Shown piece by piece: positions 5,965 through 12,891 of a stretch of 14,937 nt of DNA; position 1 is the stretch's first letter, and every line of letters starts with the position of its first letter. The notes beneath the pieces are model-generated. The model ran no database searches, was not told the origin of the DNA, and saw only the letters and a program-made list of their open reading frames with translations. The stretch spans positions 1 through 14,937 of the forward strand of contig JABSQY010000036.1 of the NCBI GenBank assembly GCA_013215525.1, given 5' to 3'. The stretch is from Nanoarchaeales archaeon. Its GTDB lineage: Archaea > Nanobdellota > Nanobdellia > Woesearchaeales > UBA583. Position numbers and translations under genes: made by a program.

Positions 5965-6711
5965 ATGGACTTAAAACTACTAACACACCTTGGACTCAGC
6001 GATGGACAAATCAGTGTGTACACAGCTCTTCTAGAAATAGGGGAGACCTCAATTGGAAAAATTCAAGAAAAAACAGGAATTGAAAGACGTAACATTTATG
6101 ATATATTAAACAAATTAATTGAACGTGGATTTGTAACTTATATGCTTGAAAAGAAAGTAAAGGTATTCAAATTAGCACCACCACAAAAGATACAATTAGA
6201 AATAAATCAAAAGATGAAAGAATTAGAAACTCTTACTTCAAAAATTCCAGAAATTGAAGATTTATTTAATTCTTCAAAAAGTAAAATTACAGCAGAAGTC
6301 TTTAGAGGAGATAATGCAATTAAAAGTTTATTTACTGAAATGTTAGATTATGATACATATTGGATTGGTGGAAACTCTGGAGTTGAAAAATATACAAAAC
6401 ATTTAAACTTATTTTTTAAACAATGGATGAATAAACGTGTAGAGAATAAAAAGATAATGTATGACTTAGTAGATTACGGTATACAACTTGAAGGATTAGA
6501 CCCAAAACATAAAAGTAAACATAAAAAACAATTATATAAATATTGTGAACTTCCAAAGGATTTATCATCTCCAATGGTAATAGTTATGTATGGTAATAAA
6601 GTAGTTCAATTAATTTGGTCAGAACAACCATTCGCATTTGTATTAGATTCAAAAGAAATTCATGAATCATATATGAAATACTTTAATTATTTCTGGAAAG
6701 AACCTTGGTAA
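5965..6711 (+). CDS. TrmB-family transcriptional regulator
   Basis: A 248-residue DNA-binding protein. Residues 1-70 form the TrmB-type winged helix (LGLSDGQISVYTALLEIGETSIGKIQ, then the recognition helix IERRNIYDILNKLIERGFV and a wing ending at VKVFKLAPP). A short coiled-coil dimerisation helix follows at about 72-100. The C-terminal 140 residues form the effector/phospholipase-D-like regulatory region found in short TrmB proteins. Family members in Thermococcales sense sugars and switch between glycolysis and gluconeogenesis. Here the downstream gene is a class I aldolase and the divergent gene a porin-like protein, which fits a sugar-uptake or sugar-use switch. The start is fixed by the operator palindrome ending just before the ATG and by the TATA-like box 29 nt upstream; the mRNA is probably leaderless. 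Confidence 0.85.
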   Translation: MDLKLLTHLGLSDGQISVYTALLEIGETSIGKIQEKTGIERRNIYDILNKLIERGFVTYMLEKKVKVFKLAPPQKIQLEINQKMKELETLTSKIPEIEDLFNSSKSKITAEVFRGDNAIKSLFTEMLDYDTYWIGGNSGVEKYTKHLNLFFKQWMNKRVENKKIMYDLVDYGIQLEGLDPKHKSKHKKQLYKYCELPKDLSSPMVIVMYGNKVVQLIWSEQPFAFVLDSKEIHESYMKYFNYFWKEPW

Positions 6712-6722
6712 ATTATTATTAA

Positions 6723-6742
6723 TTTTTTTCTTTTTCTTTTTT
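6723..6742 (+). terminator. T-rich terminator after the regulator gene
   Basis: Eighteen T in 20 nt, broken by two C, beginning 12 nt after the stop at 6711. U-tracts of this kind end archaeal transcripts without a hairpin. Confidence 0.6.
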
Positions 6743-6820
6743 CATAAATTTAACTATTGATTTTACAATTATCCTTAATCTTTATCCAGATAGTAATTAC
6801 TCCCTCTTCAAAGATAAATA

Positions 6821-6831
6821 TATTTTATAAT
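6821..6831 (+). promoter_or_regulatory. TATA-like box of the aldolase gene
   Basis: The sequence tattttataat is centred 27 nt before the ATG at 6853. There is no Shine-Dalgarno motif. I see no copy of the regulator's palindrome here. Confidence 0.5.
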
Positions 6832-6852
6832 TAAAAAAATTCTAATTTAAAT

Positions 6853-7665
6853 ATGAGTTATAGAGAAATTGAAAAAGCTATGAAAAAATTAGAAACAAAA
6901 GGTAAATCTTTATTTTTAGCACAAGACCAAGGTTTTGAGCACGGGCCTTATGAACTTGAAGGAAAAACTGGAGATCCAGATTATATATTTGAGATTGCTG
7001 AAAAAGGTAAAGTTGATGCATTTATTTGTCAAAAAGGACTTGCTGAGATGTATGGTGAATCATACAACACAAATATTATGTTAAAAGTAAATGGGAAAGT
7101 AAATCCTAAATCTGAACTTGGTTTAGATGGAGACCCTCACCCAGCAGTTACTTGTTCAGTTAGAAAAGCTGTAGATATTGGCGCAAAAGCAATTGGTTTT
7201 ACAAACTTTGTAGGTTCAATCCATCAAAAGCAAATCATGGAAGAGTTTAGAGTAATTCAAGAAGATGCACACGACTTCGGATTGCCTGTTGCTATGTGGG
7301 TATATCCAAGAGGTAAAAAAGTTAAGAATCCAAATTCTGGTGAAAACTTAGCATACGGTGCAAGACTAGGACACACTCTTGGAGCTGATTACTTGAAGAT
7401 GCCATTTAATGGAAACGTTAAAGATTTTAAAGAACAAATTAGAATGGCTGCAAAATCAAAAGTTGTAATGTCTGGTGGACCAAAAGCAAATTCTACTAAA
7501 GAATTTTTAAAACAAGTTGAAACTGTGACAGAGTGTGGTGGTCAAGGTTTTGCAATTGGTAGAAATATTTGGCAACACGAAAACCCATTAGCAGTAATTA
7601 AAGCAATTAGAGATATTCAACTTGAAGGTAAAGATGTATACTCTGCTCTAAAAAGATTAGAATAA
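6853..7665 (+). CDS. fba: Fructose-bisphosphate aldolase, class I archaeal (DhnA-like)
   Basis: A 270-residue (beta/alpha)8 enzyme of the archaeal class I aldolase/DhnA family, which interconverts fructose 1,6-bisphosphate with dihydroxyacetone phosphate and glyceraldehyde 3-phosphate through a lysine Schiff base. Key residues are visible: the strand-1 motif AQDQGFEHGP (Asp25), Tyr151 in YPRG, the Schiff-base Lys182 in ADYLKMPF, and the phosphate-binding loops MSGGPK (about 206-211) and GFAIGRNIWQ (about 232-241). The length is normal for the family. Some members are bifunctional FBP aldolase/phosphatases or act on other aldol substrates, but those bifunctional enzymes belong to a different, longer family. 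It lies 141 nt after the TrmB-type regulator with its own promoter and is the only central-metabolism gene in the window. Confidence 0.92.
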   Translation: MSYREIEKAMKKLETKGKSLFLAQDQGFEHGPYELEGKTGDPDYIFEIAEKGKVDAFICQKGLAEMYGESYNTNIMLKVNGKVNPKSELGLDGDPHPAVTCSVRKAVDIGAKAIGFTNFVGSIHQKQIMEEFRVIQEDAHDFGLPVAMWVYPRGKKVKNPNSGENLAYGARLGHTLGADYLKMPFNGNVKDFKEQIRMAAKSKVVMSGGPKANSTKEFLKQVETVTECGGQGFAIGRNIWQHENPLAVIKAIRDIQLEGKDVYSALKRLE

Positions 7666-7673
7666 TCTTTTCA

Positions 7674-7683
7674 TTTTTTTTTT
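7674..7683 (+). terminator. T10 terminator after the aldolase gene
   Basis: A run of ten T begins 9 nt after the stop codon at 7665, followed by further T-rich sequence to about 7740. Typical archaeal U-tract termination signal. Confidence 0.6.
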
Positions 7684-7773
7684 CTAAATATTATTTTTAA
7701 TATTATTTTTTATTTAAATTACTATAATATTTCTATTTTTATTATATTTTTTAAACTTATAAAAAACAACACA

Positions 7774-7787
7774 GATTTAAATAAAAA
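7774..7787 (+). promoter_or_regulatory. TATA-like box of the HD-domain gene
   Basis: The core atttaaata (7775-7783) is centred 27 nt before the ATG at 7806. A nearer ATG at 7790 is out of frame and too close to the box to be used. Confidence 0.5.
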
Positions 7788-7805
7788 ATATGTTTAATTT
7801 TACCT

Positions 7806-8954
7806 ATGGTTAAAAGTACAAAGCAAGATATTATTATAAAAGATCCTTTATACAAACAAATTTTAGTAAAATATAAACATAAAGATATTTTAGATTCTAA
7901 GGAAGTACAAAGATTAAGATATATTAAACAAACTTCATTCTCAGATTCAGTATACCCAAGCGCGTCACATTCAAGATTTACTCACTCAATTGGTGTATAT
8001 CATTTAATGCGAAAAGTATTATCAAATAAATTAAATGTTGTAAGTTCTGAGGATAAAGAAAATTTAATGCTAGCTGGATTACTTCACGATTTAGGACACG
8101 GTCCATTCTCACACATTTGGGAAAACATATTTCCAGACTTTGATCACGAAGAAATGACTAGCAGACTTTTATTAAAGATGGGTTATAAAAAAGTTGTAGA
8201 TATTTTACAAAAAAAACATCCATTCTGGCAATTAATAACATCAACAATTGATATGGACAAATTAGATTACATGGCAAGAGATTCTCATTTTAGTGGAGTT
8301 AGTTACGGTGTCGCAGAAGTTGACTTTATTATTCAACACATGTACATTAAAGATAATAAATTAATAATTAAAGCAAGTGCAATTAGTTCTGTTGAAGATT
8401 TAATAACGCAAAGAGTTAATCTATTTAAAACTGTATATTTACATAAAACACCAATTGAAAGAGATTTTGTATTAGAAAATATTTTCAGAAGAGTACGTCA
8501 TTTATTAGAAGAAGGAATTGAAGTAAATATGAATAAAAATTTAAGACCATTTTTTAATAAAACAGATACTGATGAAAACTTTCTTGCATTAAATGATATT
8601 GTTGTAATGGCAAATATTTTTGAGTGGTGTGAACATAAAGATAAACTATTATCTAAATTTTGTACAATGTTTACAACAAGAAAAAAGTTTAACGTTAAAA
8701 ATTTAACACATCATAAAGTTAATAAAACTAAAATTAAAGCAGCGATTAAAAAGTTAGGTTTAGATTTAAAATATCATTACAAAGAAGTATCTATTCCAAT
8801 TCAAATTATACAAACTCCTATTCATGTAGAGATTGAAGGAAAACTTGTAAACATTGAAAAACTATCTGAATTAATTAAATTCTATAAAACTCAAAACTGG
8901 TCAGTTGATTTTGTAATCTATCCAAAAGAAATTGATAAGTTACTTAAAATATAA
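7806..8954 (+). CDS. HD-domain phosphohydrolase, SAMHD1/dNTPase-like
   Basis: A 382-residue protein of the HD superfamily branch that includes dNTP triphosphohydrolases and SAMHD1. The metal-binding set is complete: His60 in HSRFTHSIGV, His94-Asp95 in GLLHDLGHGPFSH, and Asp149 in STIDMDKLDYMARD. The GHGPFSH segment also carries the catalytic histidines seen in SAMHD1-like enzymes, and DHEEMT (about 113-118) supplies the further conserved His. The N-terminal part (IKDPLYKQI, LDSKEVQRLRYIKQ) matches family openings. Likely substrates are dNTPs, or other nucleotides; this cannot be decided from motifs. The C-terminal 180 residues, rich in Lys and Asn, are less conserved and probably help oligomerisation. 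Roles in dNTP pool control or antiviral defence are both known in the family; no defence genes lie nearby. Confidence 0.88.
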   Translation: MVKSTKQDIIIKDPLYKQILVKYKHKDILDSKEVQRLRYIKQTSFSDSVYPSASHSRFTHSIGVYHLMRKVLSNKLNVVSSEDKENLMLAGLLHDLGHGPFSHIWENIFPDFDHEEMTSRLLLKMGYKKVVDILQKKHPFWQLITSTIDMDKLDYMARDSHFSGVSYGVAEVDFIIQHMYIKDNKLIIKASAISSVEDLITQRVNLFKTVYLHKTPIERDFVLENIFRRVRHLLEEGIEVNMNKNLRPFFNKTDTDENFLALNDIVVMANIFEWCEHKDKLLSKFCTMFTTRKKFNVKNLTHHKVNKTKIKAAIKKLGLDLKYHYKEVSIPIQIIQTPIHVEIEGKLVNIEKLSELIKFYKTQNWSVDFVIYPKEIDKLLKI

Positions 8955-9169
8955 TTAGTTAATTAATCTAATTAAATTATTATTTATGAAGATAGAATAA
9001 TTTTCAGTATTTGAAATTGTAATTTAGAAAATTGGTTTTAATCTTGATTGATTAAATTGAAGGCCACCAGGAATTTTCCGTTCAAAGAACAGTACTCTAA
9101 TTGGCTAACTAGGCTTAACTTCTGTGTTCGAGATGAGAACAGGTGTAACCCAAAGCTATATGAACCTTC
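8947..9169. repeat. Long inverted repeat, right arm (5S rRNA plus 3' flank)
   Basis: Partner of 4366-4605. The flank part is about 17 nt shorter than in the left arm because of indels between the matching blocks. The outer edge just reaches the stop codon of the HD-domain gene, and matching ends there. Confidence 0.8.
9059..9169 (-). rRNA. 5S ribosomal RNA, copy 2
   Basis: Identical over all 111 nt to the copy at 4366-4476, in the opposite orientation. It has the same helix I pairing and its own TATA-like element (tttataaa at 9192-9199), centred 26 nt before the 5' end. Its upstream region differs from that of copy 1, so the two genes have separately evolved promoters. It lies downstream of cysC on the same strand. 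Confidence 0.95.
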
Positions 9170-9191
9170 TAACTATAATAGTTCTAATGCC

Positions 9192-9199
9192 TTTATAAA
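9192..9199 (-). promoter_or_regulatory. TATA-like box of 5S rRNA copy 2
   Basis: The palindromic core tttataaa is centred 26 nt from the inferred 5S start at 9169. Confidence 0.6.
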
Positions 9200-9264
9200 T
9201 ACTTACATAGTGTAGCAATCAATTCACACACCTATTATATATCTACACGTAAATAACTAAAAAA

Positions 9265-9804
9265 CTAAATAAATTTCTTATCTTTCAAATAATCAATAAT
9301 CACTGCGACACATGTACGAGCATCACAATTACAAGTATCTAAAACTAAACTAGGTTTTTTAGGAACTTGATAATCTGAATCAATTCCTGTAAAATTTTTA
9401 ATTTCTCCTAATCGAGCTTTTTTATACAAACCTTTCACATCACGTTTTTCGCAAACAGCAACACTGCAATCTAAATATATTTCAATAAAATTATTTTTAC
9501 CAATTAACTTAGAAACATTATCTCTCTCTTTTTTAAATGGAGAAATAAAAGAACAAATCAAATTCTGATTAGCTAAAAATAATAACTTTGTAACTTCTCC
9601 AACACGTCTAATATTTTCTACTCTACACTTATCTGAAAATCCCAAATCAGAACAAAGTCCAGTTCGTAACACATCTCCATCTAAAATAAAACTATTTGTA
9701 CAATAAGTTTCTAATTCCTCTTTTAACTTTTCACCTAAAGTAGATTTACCACTTCCACTTAATCCAGTAAACCACACAACAAAATTCTTATTTTCTCTAG
9801 TCAT
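9265..9804 (-). CDS. cysC: Adenylylsulfate (APS) kinase
   Basis: A 179-residue kinase that phosphorylates APS to PAPS, the activated sulfate donor. All family marks are present: the P-loop GLSGSGKST (14-22), LDGD (41-44), the DLGFSxxxRxENIRR segment (53-67), the active-site Ser88 in FISPF, and the APS-binding stretch RDVKGLYKKARLGEIKNFTGID (121-142). The length is that of a stand-alone enzyme. Its ATG overlaps the stop of the upstream arylsulfotransferase-like gene (ATGA), and a GAGGTT Shine-Dalgarno motif lies five nt before it, so the two are translated from one mRNA. No ATP sulfurylase, PAPS reductase or PAPS-dependent sulfotransferase is present in the window. The pairing suggests sulfation rather than sulfate reduction. 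Confidence 0.94.
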   Translation of the reverse strand: MTRENKNFVVWFTGLSGSGKSTLGEKLKEELETYCTNSFILDGDVLRTGLCSDLGFSDKCRVENIRRVGEVTKLLFLANQNLICSFISPFKKERDNVSKLIGKNNFIEIYLDCSVAVCEKRDVKGLYKKARLGEIKNFTGIDSDYQVPKKPSLVLDTCNCDARTCVAVIIDYLKDKKFI

Positions 9805-10940
9805 TTTTGAACCTCATTATAATTAAAATGTTGCATTCTATAAATCCAACAACGTTTCCCATAATTTGACTTATACTTTGAATTCTTTATACTTTGGATA
9901 CTAGGGTGATAAAATTCCCAAACAATTTTTTTAGATTTATAATTAATTTCAAAACACCGTCCACTCTCACTTTGCGTAATTAAAATATTTCCATTATCTA
10001 ACTTTTGAGATAACCCTTGGGATAAAGAAAAAAACTTATTATCTTTTTTATTCCCATATTCAAATTCAATTTTATTTGTAATTGGATTTAATTCAATAAC
10101 TCGACTCCAAGAGCGATACCTTCCATTATCCATAATTAAAATATTACCATTCTCTAACATTTCAGGAGAATGTTGTCCTTGAATTTCACCATGTACTTGC
10201 TTTTGTGATGTACTCCAAACTATTTTTTTACTTTTTTTATCTAAAATAAAAATCATACTTCCGTGACGAAAAGAAAGTAACCAGTTCCCTTTTTGAAAAC
10301 GAGAATCAGAACTATTTTTATTTTCAGGAATTATTGATAATGAATTTAAATGATAATAACAATAATGTCCGCCCCACGGAGATTCACGTTTACGTTTTGC
10401 AAAATCAAAACTTGGTAACCATTTTAGTTTAGGAATATCAAGTTCAAGCATACTGTGATACTTTTTAAAATCTTTTAAATTATCATACAAACTAAATCGC
10501 GACACTTCCATACCTTTCAAATCATACTCCACAATCACATCAAAGTCAACATCACGACCTTTATACATCTTAGTTTCTCTAGTAAATACATAAACTGTGT
10601 TATGATCTGAACCAAGTATCTCGTGATGAATAGGTTCATCTTTAATCCATACTTTACTTCCATCTAAATTAAACATTCCCCAAGACTTTTCTTCATAATC
10701 CTTTTGAGCAAAATAAAATCCATTATATAATATTCCTAAATATTTGTAATCAAATTCATACTTAACTTTTCCAGTAATTGAATCAATAAATTTTCCATCA
10801 TAAAATCTTAAACCTTTTTGTACTTTAGACTTATCAAAGATATTTAAACCGGATATTTTTTTATCAAACAAAACTTCATCTGATTTTTCAATTAAATTAT
10901 CTTCATTAACTTTACTCATCACATCAGACCAGAAACTCAT
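9801..10940 (-). CDS. Arylsulfotransferase-like beta-propeller protein, no signal or anchor
   Basis: A 379-residue protein of the arylsulfotransferase (ASST) superfamily. From about residue 65 it is built from propeller blades with repeated NGNILI and D..G.xxW turns. Residues matching the ASST active-site pattern are visible: His197 in YYHLNSLSIIPEN, Arg225 in SFRHGS, and His257 in GQHSPEMLENGNILIMDNG. Known bacterial ASSTs move sulfate from one phenol to another through a sulfo-histidine and do not use PAPS. Unlike most ASSTs and its paralogue at 11044-12381, it has no signal peptide or membrane segment, so it is probably cytosolic. It is co-translated with cysC. The two paralogues look roughly 40-50% identical by eye. 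The true substrate is unknown. Confidence 0.8.
   Translation of the reverse strand: MSFWSDVMSKVNEDNLIEKSDEVLFDKKISGLNIFDKSKVQKGLRFYDGKFIDSITGKVKYEFDYKYLGILYNGFYFAQKDYEEKSWGMFNLDGSKVWIKDEPIHHEILGSDHNTVYVFTRETKMYKGRDVDFDVIVEYDLKGMEVSRFSLYDNLKDFKKYHSMLELDIPKLKWLPSFDFAKRKRESPWGGHYCYYHLNSLSIIPENKNSSDSRFQKGNWLLSFRHGSMIFILDKKSKKIVWSTSQKQVHGEIQGQHSPEMLENGNILIMDNGRYRSWSRVIELNPITNKIEFEYGNKKDNKFFSLSQGLSQKLDNGNILITQSESGRCFEINYKSKKIVWEFYHPSIQSIKNSKYKSNYGKRCWIYRMQHFNYNEVQK
9810..9815 (-). promoter_or_regulatory. Shine-Dalgarno motif of cysC
   Basis: GAGGTT on the minus strand, five nt before the cysC ATG and inside the end of the preceding gene. This contrasts with the leaderless starts elsewhere and marks cysC as an internal operon gene. 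Confidence 0.65.
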
Positions 10941-10976
10941 TTTAAATTAATCCTCTATTTATTAATTTAAAATGAG
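10936..10976 (-). promoter_or_regulatory. Perfect 16-bp hairpin covering the start codon of the cytosolic ASST-like gene
   Basis: Left arm ctcattttaaattaat (10936-10951) and right arm attaatttaaaatgag (10961-10976) pair perfectly around a 9-nt loop. In the mRNA the AUG is inside the stem and the AGAGG ribosome-binding motif (10956-10952) is in the loop. Folded, it would limit access to the start codon and could make translation depend on ribosomes arriving from upstream. Confidence 0.6.
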
Positions 10977-11037
10977 TACCATAAACCATTGGTTTATTTG
11001 TATTTGAATTTCTAAACATTGTTTTGACATTCATCAT
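10942..11037 (-). CDS. Possible 31-residue ORF filling the gap between the two ASST-like genes
   Basis: Opens with ATG-ATG and ends with TAA one nt before the ATG of the next gene, so it exactly bridges the gap. A GAGGAG motif lies 12 nt before it (11055-11050). Its start context (attaatttaaaATGA) is the same as that of the following gene, so the leader has been copied. The peptide (MMNVKTMFRNSNTNKP, then MVYGTHFKLINRGLI) resembles nothing I know. It may be a leader peptide whose translation opens the hairpin at 10936-10976, or a decayed gene remnant. Confidence 0.4.
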   Translation of the reverse strand: MMNVKTMFRNSNTNKPMVYGTHFKLINRGLI

Positions 11038-11048
11038 TTTAAATTAAT
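11034..11048. repeat. Third copy of the tcattttaaattaat motif
   Basis: Same 15 nt as at 10937-10951, and in inverted form as the right arm at 10961-10975. All three copies belong to the gap between the ASST-like genes; this one spans the upstream gene's stop codon and the first ATG of the small ORF. Confidence 0.65.
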
Positions 11049-12381
11049 TCTCCTCAGCTAATAACTTATCAATAAAATCTTTATCATATCGAGTCATACG
11101 ATAAATTTCATCATGAATCTTTCTATCATTTTCTTCTTCCATTTCTTTAAACTTAGGATTATAAAATTCCCAAACAATATTCTTATCACTATCAATCTCA
11201 AAAATGTGTCCATCCTCACTCTCAGTAATTAACATATTTCCATTATCTAAATCTTGAAAAAATCCTTGTGAATAAGTAAAAAAATCATCAAACTTTATCT
11301 CAGACACAACTTCCATAGTTGCAGGATTAATCTCTACAATTCTAGACCAACCACGATATCGTCCATTATCAAAAATTTCAATATTTCCATCATAATTCAT
11401 TAAAGCTAAATGTTGTCCTTCTAAATTCCCTTCAATTTGATCAAAAATACCGCTCCATAAAACTTTCTTTGTATCTTTATCTAAAATAAAAGTCATACTA
11501 CCATGCCGAAAACTTACAATCCAATTTCCAGGTTTAAAAGCTGGATGAAAATCTTTCATTTTATTATCTGGAATTATTGAAAATGCATTCATATGATAAT
11601 AATCATGTTCAGCTCCCCAAATAGATGTATTCTTTTCATGGTCTTCTGGTAATATAATATTAGCTGGTTTATCTAACTCAAGTTCACGATGAAAACTTTG
11701 AATCTCAATAAGATTATCAAACGTTGACCATTTAGTTAAAAATGTTCCATTCTTATCAAACTCAAAAAGCACATCAAATTCAACATTACGCCCATTGTAC
11801 ACTTCCATTTTTTTAGTCATCACAATCACAGTATCATAATCAGACAGATAAATCTCATGATGAATTGGAATATCTTTAATCCACACTGGAGTTCCATTAA
11901 AATAAAACTTTCCAAAACGCATTGTTTCATATCCTTCTTGCGCATAATAAAATCCATCTTCATCAATAATACTTAAATAATTAAAAGACCAATTTTTAAT
12001 TTGATTTCCTTCCATATCAATTAGAATTCCATTATATAAATTATAACCAGAACTAATCTTATCAGCTAAAATAATATTTCCTCCAATTCTAGATTCATCA
12101 TAATCAGGTAATGTAAAACCAGATTTAAAATCAAAATAAAACCAACTAGCACCAGCAACACATAAAAGTAAAACTGGCATAATATAGAATTTATATTTTT
12201 TACAAAAAAACCAAACTTTATATTTAAAAAATCGAATAACGACAGCAAATAAAAGTGTCACAATCCCTACAAGCCACGACCAAAGCGAAGAAATTAAGTA
12301 TCCTCCAGTTCCTGGGTCAATATATCCAAAAAGATTTGGAATTAAAAAAATAAAACTTAAACTTGCTAAAACTTTTCTCAT
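11044..12381 (-). CDS. Membrane-anchored arylsulfotransferase-like protein
   Basis: A 445-residue paralogue of the protein at 9801-10940 with an added N-terminal membrane module. Residues 2-19 are signal-like and are followed by the YIDPGTGGYL motif at 20-29, a known pattern at the N-terminus of various envelope proteins. Hydrophobic spans lie at about 31-50 and 66-82, separated by the basic loop RFFKYKVWFFCKKYK. By the positive-inside rule the C-terminal propeller (about 95-410) faces outside. The active-site-like set is conserved: His263 in YYHMNAFSIIPDN, Arg292 in SFRHGS, and His324 in GQH, plus the shared PIHHEI motif. It likely moves sulfate groups at the cell surface, but donor and acceptor are unknown. 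It has its own promoter and heads the group that continues through the small ORF and the second ASST-like gene to cysC. Confidence 0.8.
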   Translation of the reverse strand: MRKVLASLSFIFLIPNLFGYIDPGTGGYLISSLWSWLVGIVTLLFAVVIRFFKYKVWFFCKKYKFYIMPVLLLCVAGASWFYFDFKSGFTLPDYDESRIGGNIILADKISSGYNLYNGILIDMEGNQIKNWSFNYLSIIDEDGFYYAQEGYETMRFGKFYFNGTPVWIKDIPIHHEIYLSDYDTVIVMTKKMEVYNGRNVEFDVLFEFDKNGTFLTKWSTFDNLIEIQSFHRELELDKPANIILPEDHEKNTSIWGAEHDYYHMNAFSIIPDNKMKDFHPAFKPGNWIVSFRHGSMTFILDKDTKKVLWSGIFDQIEGNLEGQHLALMNYDGNIEIFDNGRYRGWSRIVEINPATMEVVSEIKFDDFFTYSQGFFQDLDNGNMLITESEDGHIFEIDSDKNIVWEFYNPKFKEMEEENDRKIHDEIYRMTRYDKDFIDKLLAEEN

Positions 12382-12400
12382 AAGAATATATGTACTCTTT

Positions 12401-12410
12401 TTTATATAAA
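12401..12410 (-). promoter_or_regulatory. TATA-like box of the ASST/cysC gene group
   Basis: The sequence tttatataaa is centred about 24 nt before the ATG at 12381. It is the only clear promoter for the three or four genes down to cysC. Confidence 0.5.
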
Positions 12411-12418
12411 TATTTGTT

Positions 12419-12450
12419 ATAAATTTATATCTTATAAAATATAAATTTAT
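12419..12450 (-). terminator. 12-bp A/T hairpin at the end of the 137-residue protein gene
   Basis: Perfect inverted repeat ataaatttatat (12419-12430) / atataaatttat (12439-12450) with an 8-nt loop; one arm includes the TAA at 12449-12447. Probably forms the 3' end of that transcript just before the next promoter. Confidence 0.45.
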
Positions 12451-12860
12451 GAAAATCTAATATATGAATCAAGTAATCTTTCAAGCTTTTTAATAGGTTC
12501 TAAACTCTTATCATTATTAATATTATTTTTATCTAAAATAAAAAATAAAGCATCCCCAATTCTTCCTTTTAAAGTATACTCAACGTTCTGTATTTTATAA
12601 ACAGCTTTAAAGCTACGATCTTCCATTTTTGAAAGAGTAAACTTTGTATTTTCTTCCATTTTTTCACTCCACTGATAAATAGCTAAGTGACTTGATTCTT
12701 CTCTACTTCCTCCAAAAATAGGCATAACAAAATTAGTTTCGTCTGAAGACCTAGAAAAGTATCTTTGGTTAGGATTAATATTATTGAAACTAGCATTAGT
12801 TCTCTTAAAACTTTTTCCAGGAGAGATTCTATTATTTTCTGATATTTTCCGTAAACTCAT
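12447..12860 (-). CDS. Small protein of unknown function (137 residues)
   Basis: Not recognised. The first 45 residues are polar, rich in Ser, Asn and Arg, and probably disordered. The rest looks like a small folded domain: a beta segment (NFVMPIFGG), a helix around HLAIYQWSEKMEE, then strands TKFTLSKME, SFKAVYKIQNVEYTLKGRI and DALFFILDK, and a basic amphipathic C-terminal helix (LEPIKKLERLLDSYIRFS). No membrane segment or cysteine. It has its own TATA-like box and ends 65 nt before the start of the membrane-anchored ASST-like gene. Position alone does not tie it to the sulfur genes. Confidence 0.65.
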   Translation of the reverse strand: MSLRKISENNRISPGKSFKRTNASFNNINPNQRYFSRSSDETNFVMPIFGGSREESSHLAIYQWSEKMEENTKFTLSKMEDRSFKAVYKIQNVEYTLKGRIGDALFFILDKNNINNDKSLEPIKKLERLLDSYIRFS

Positions 12861-12880
12861 ACTTATAGATTTGATTTTCA

Positions 12881-12891
12881 GATTTATAAAC
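12881..12891 (-). promoter_or_regulatory. TATA-like box of the 137-residue protein gene
   Basis: The sequence gatttataaac is centred 26 nt before the ATG at 12860. Confidence 0.5.

Noticed and set aside
7806..8954. Reading the HD-domain protein as part of an antiviral defence island
   Set aside because: No nuclease, helicase, CRISPR, toxin or other defence partner is present nearby; the neighbours are an aldolase and a 5S rRNA gene.
4366..9169. Reading the two inverted 5S copies as ends of a composite transposon
   Set aside because: No transposase, no terminal inverted repeats beyond the 5S/flank similarity and no target-site duplication are visible; the enclosed genes look like ordinary chromosomal genes.
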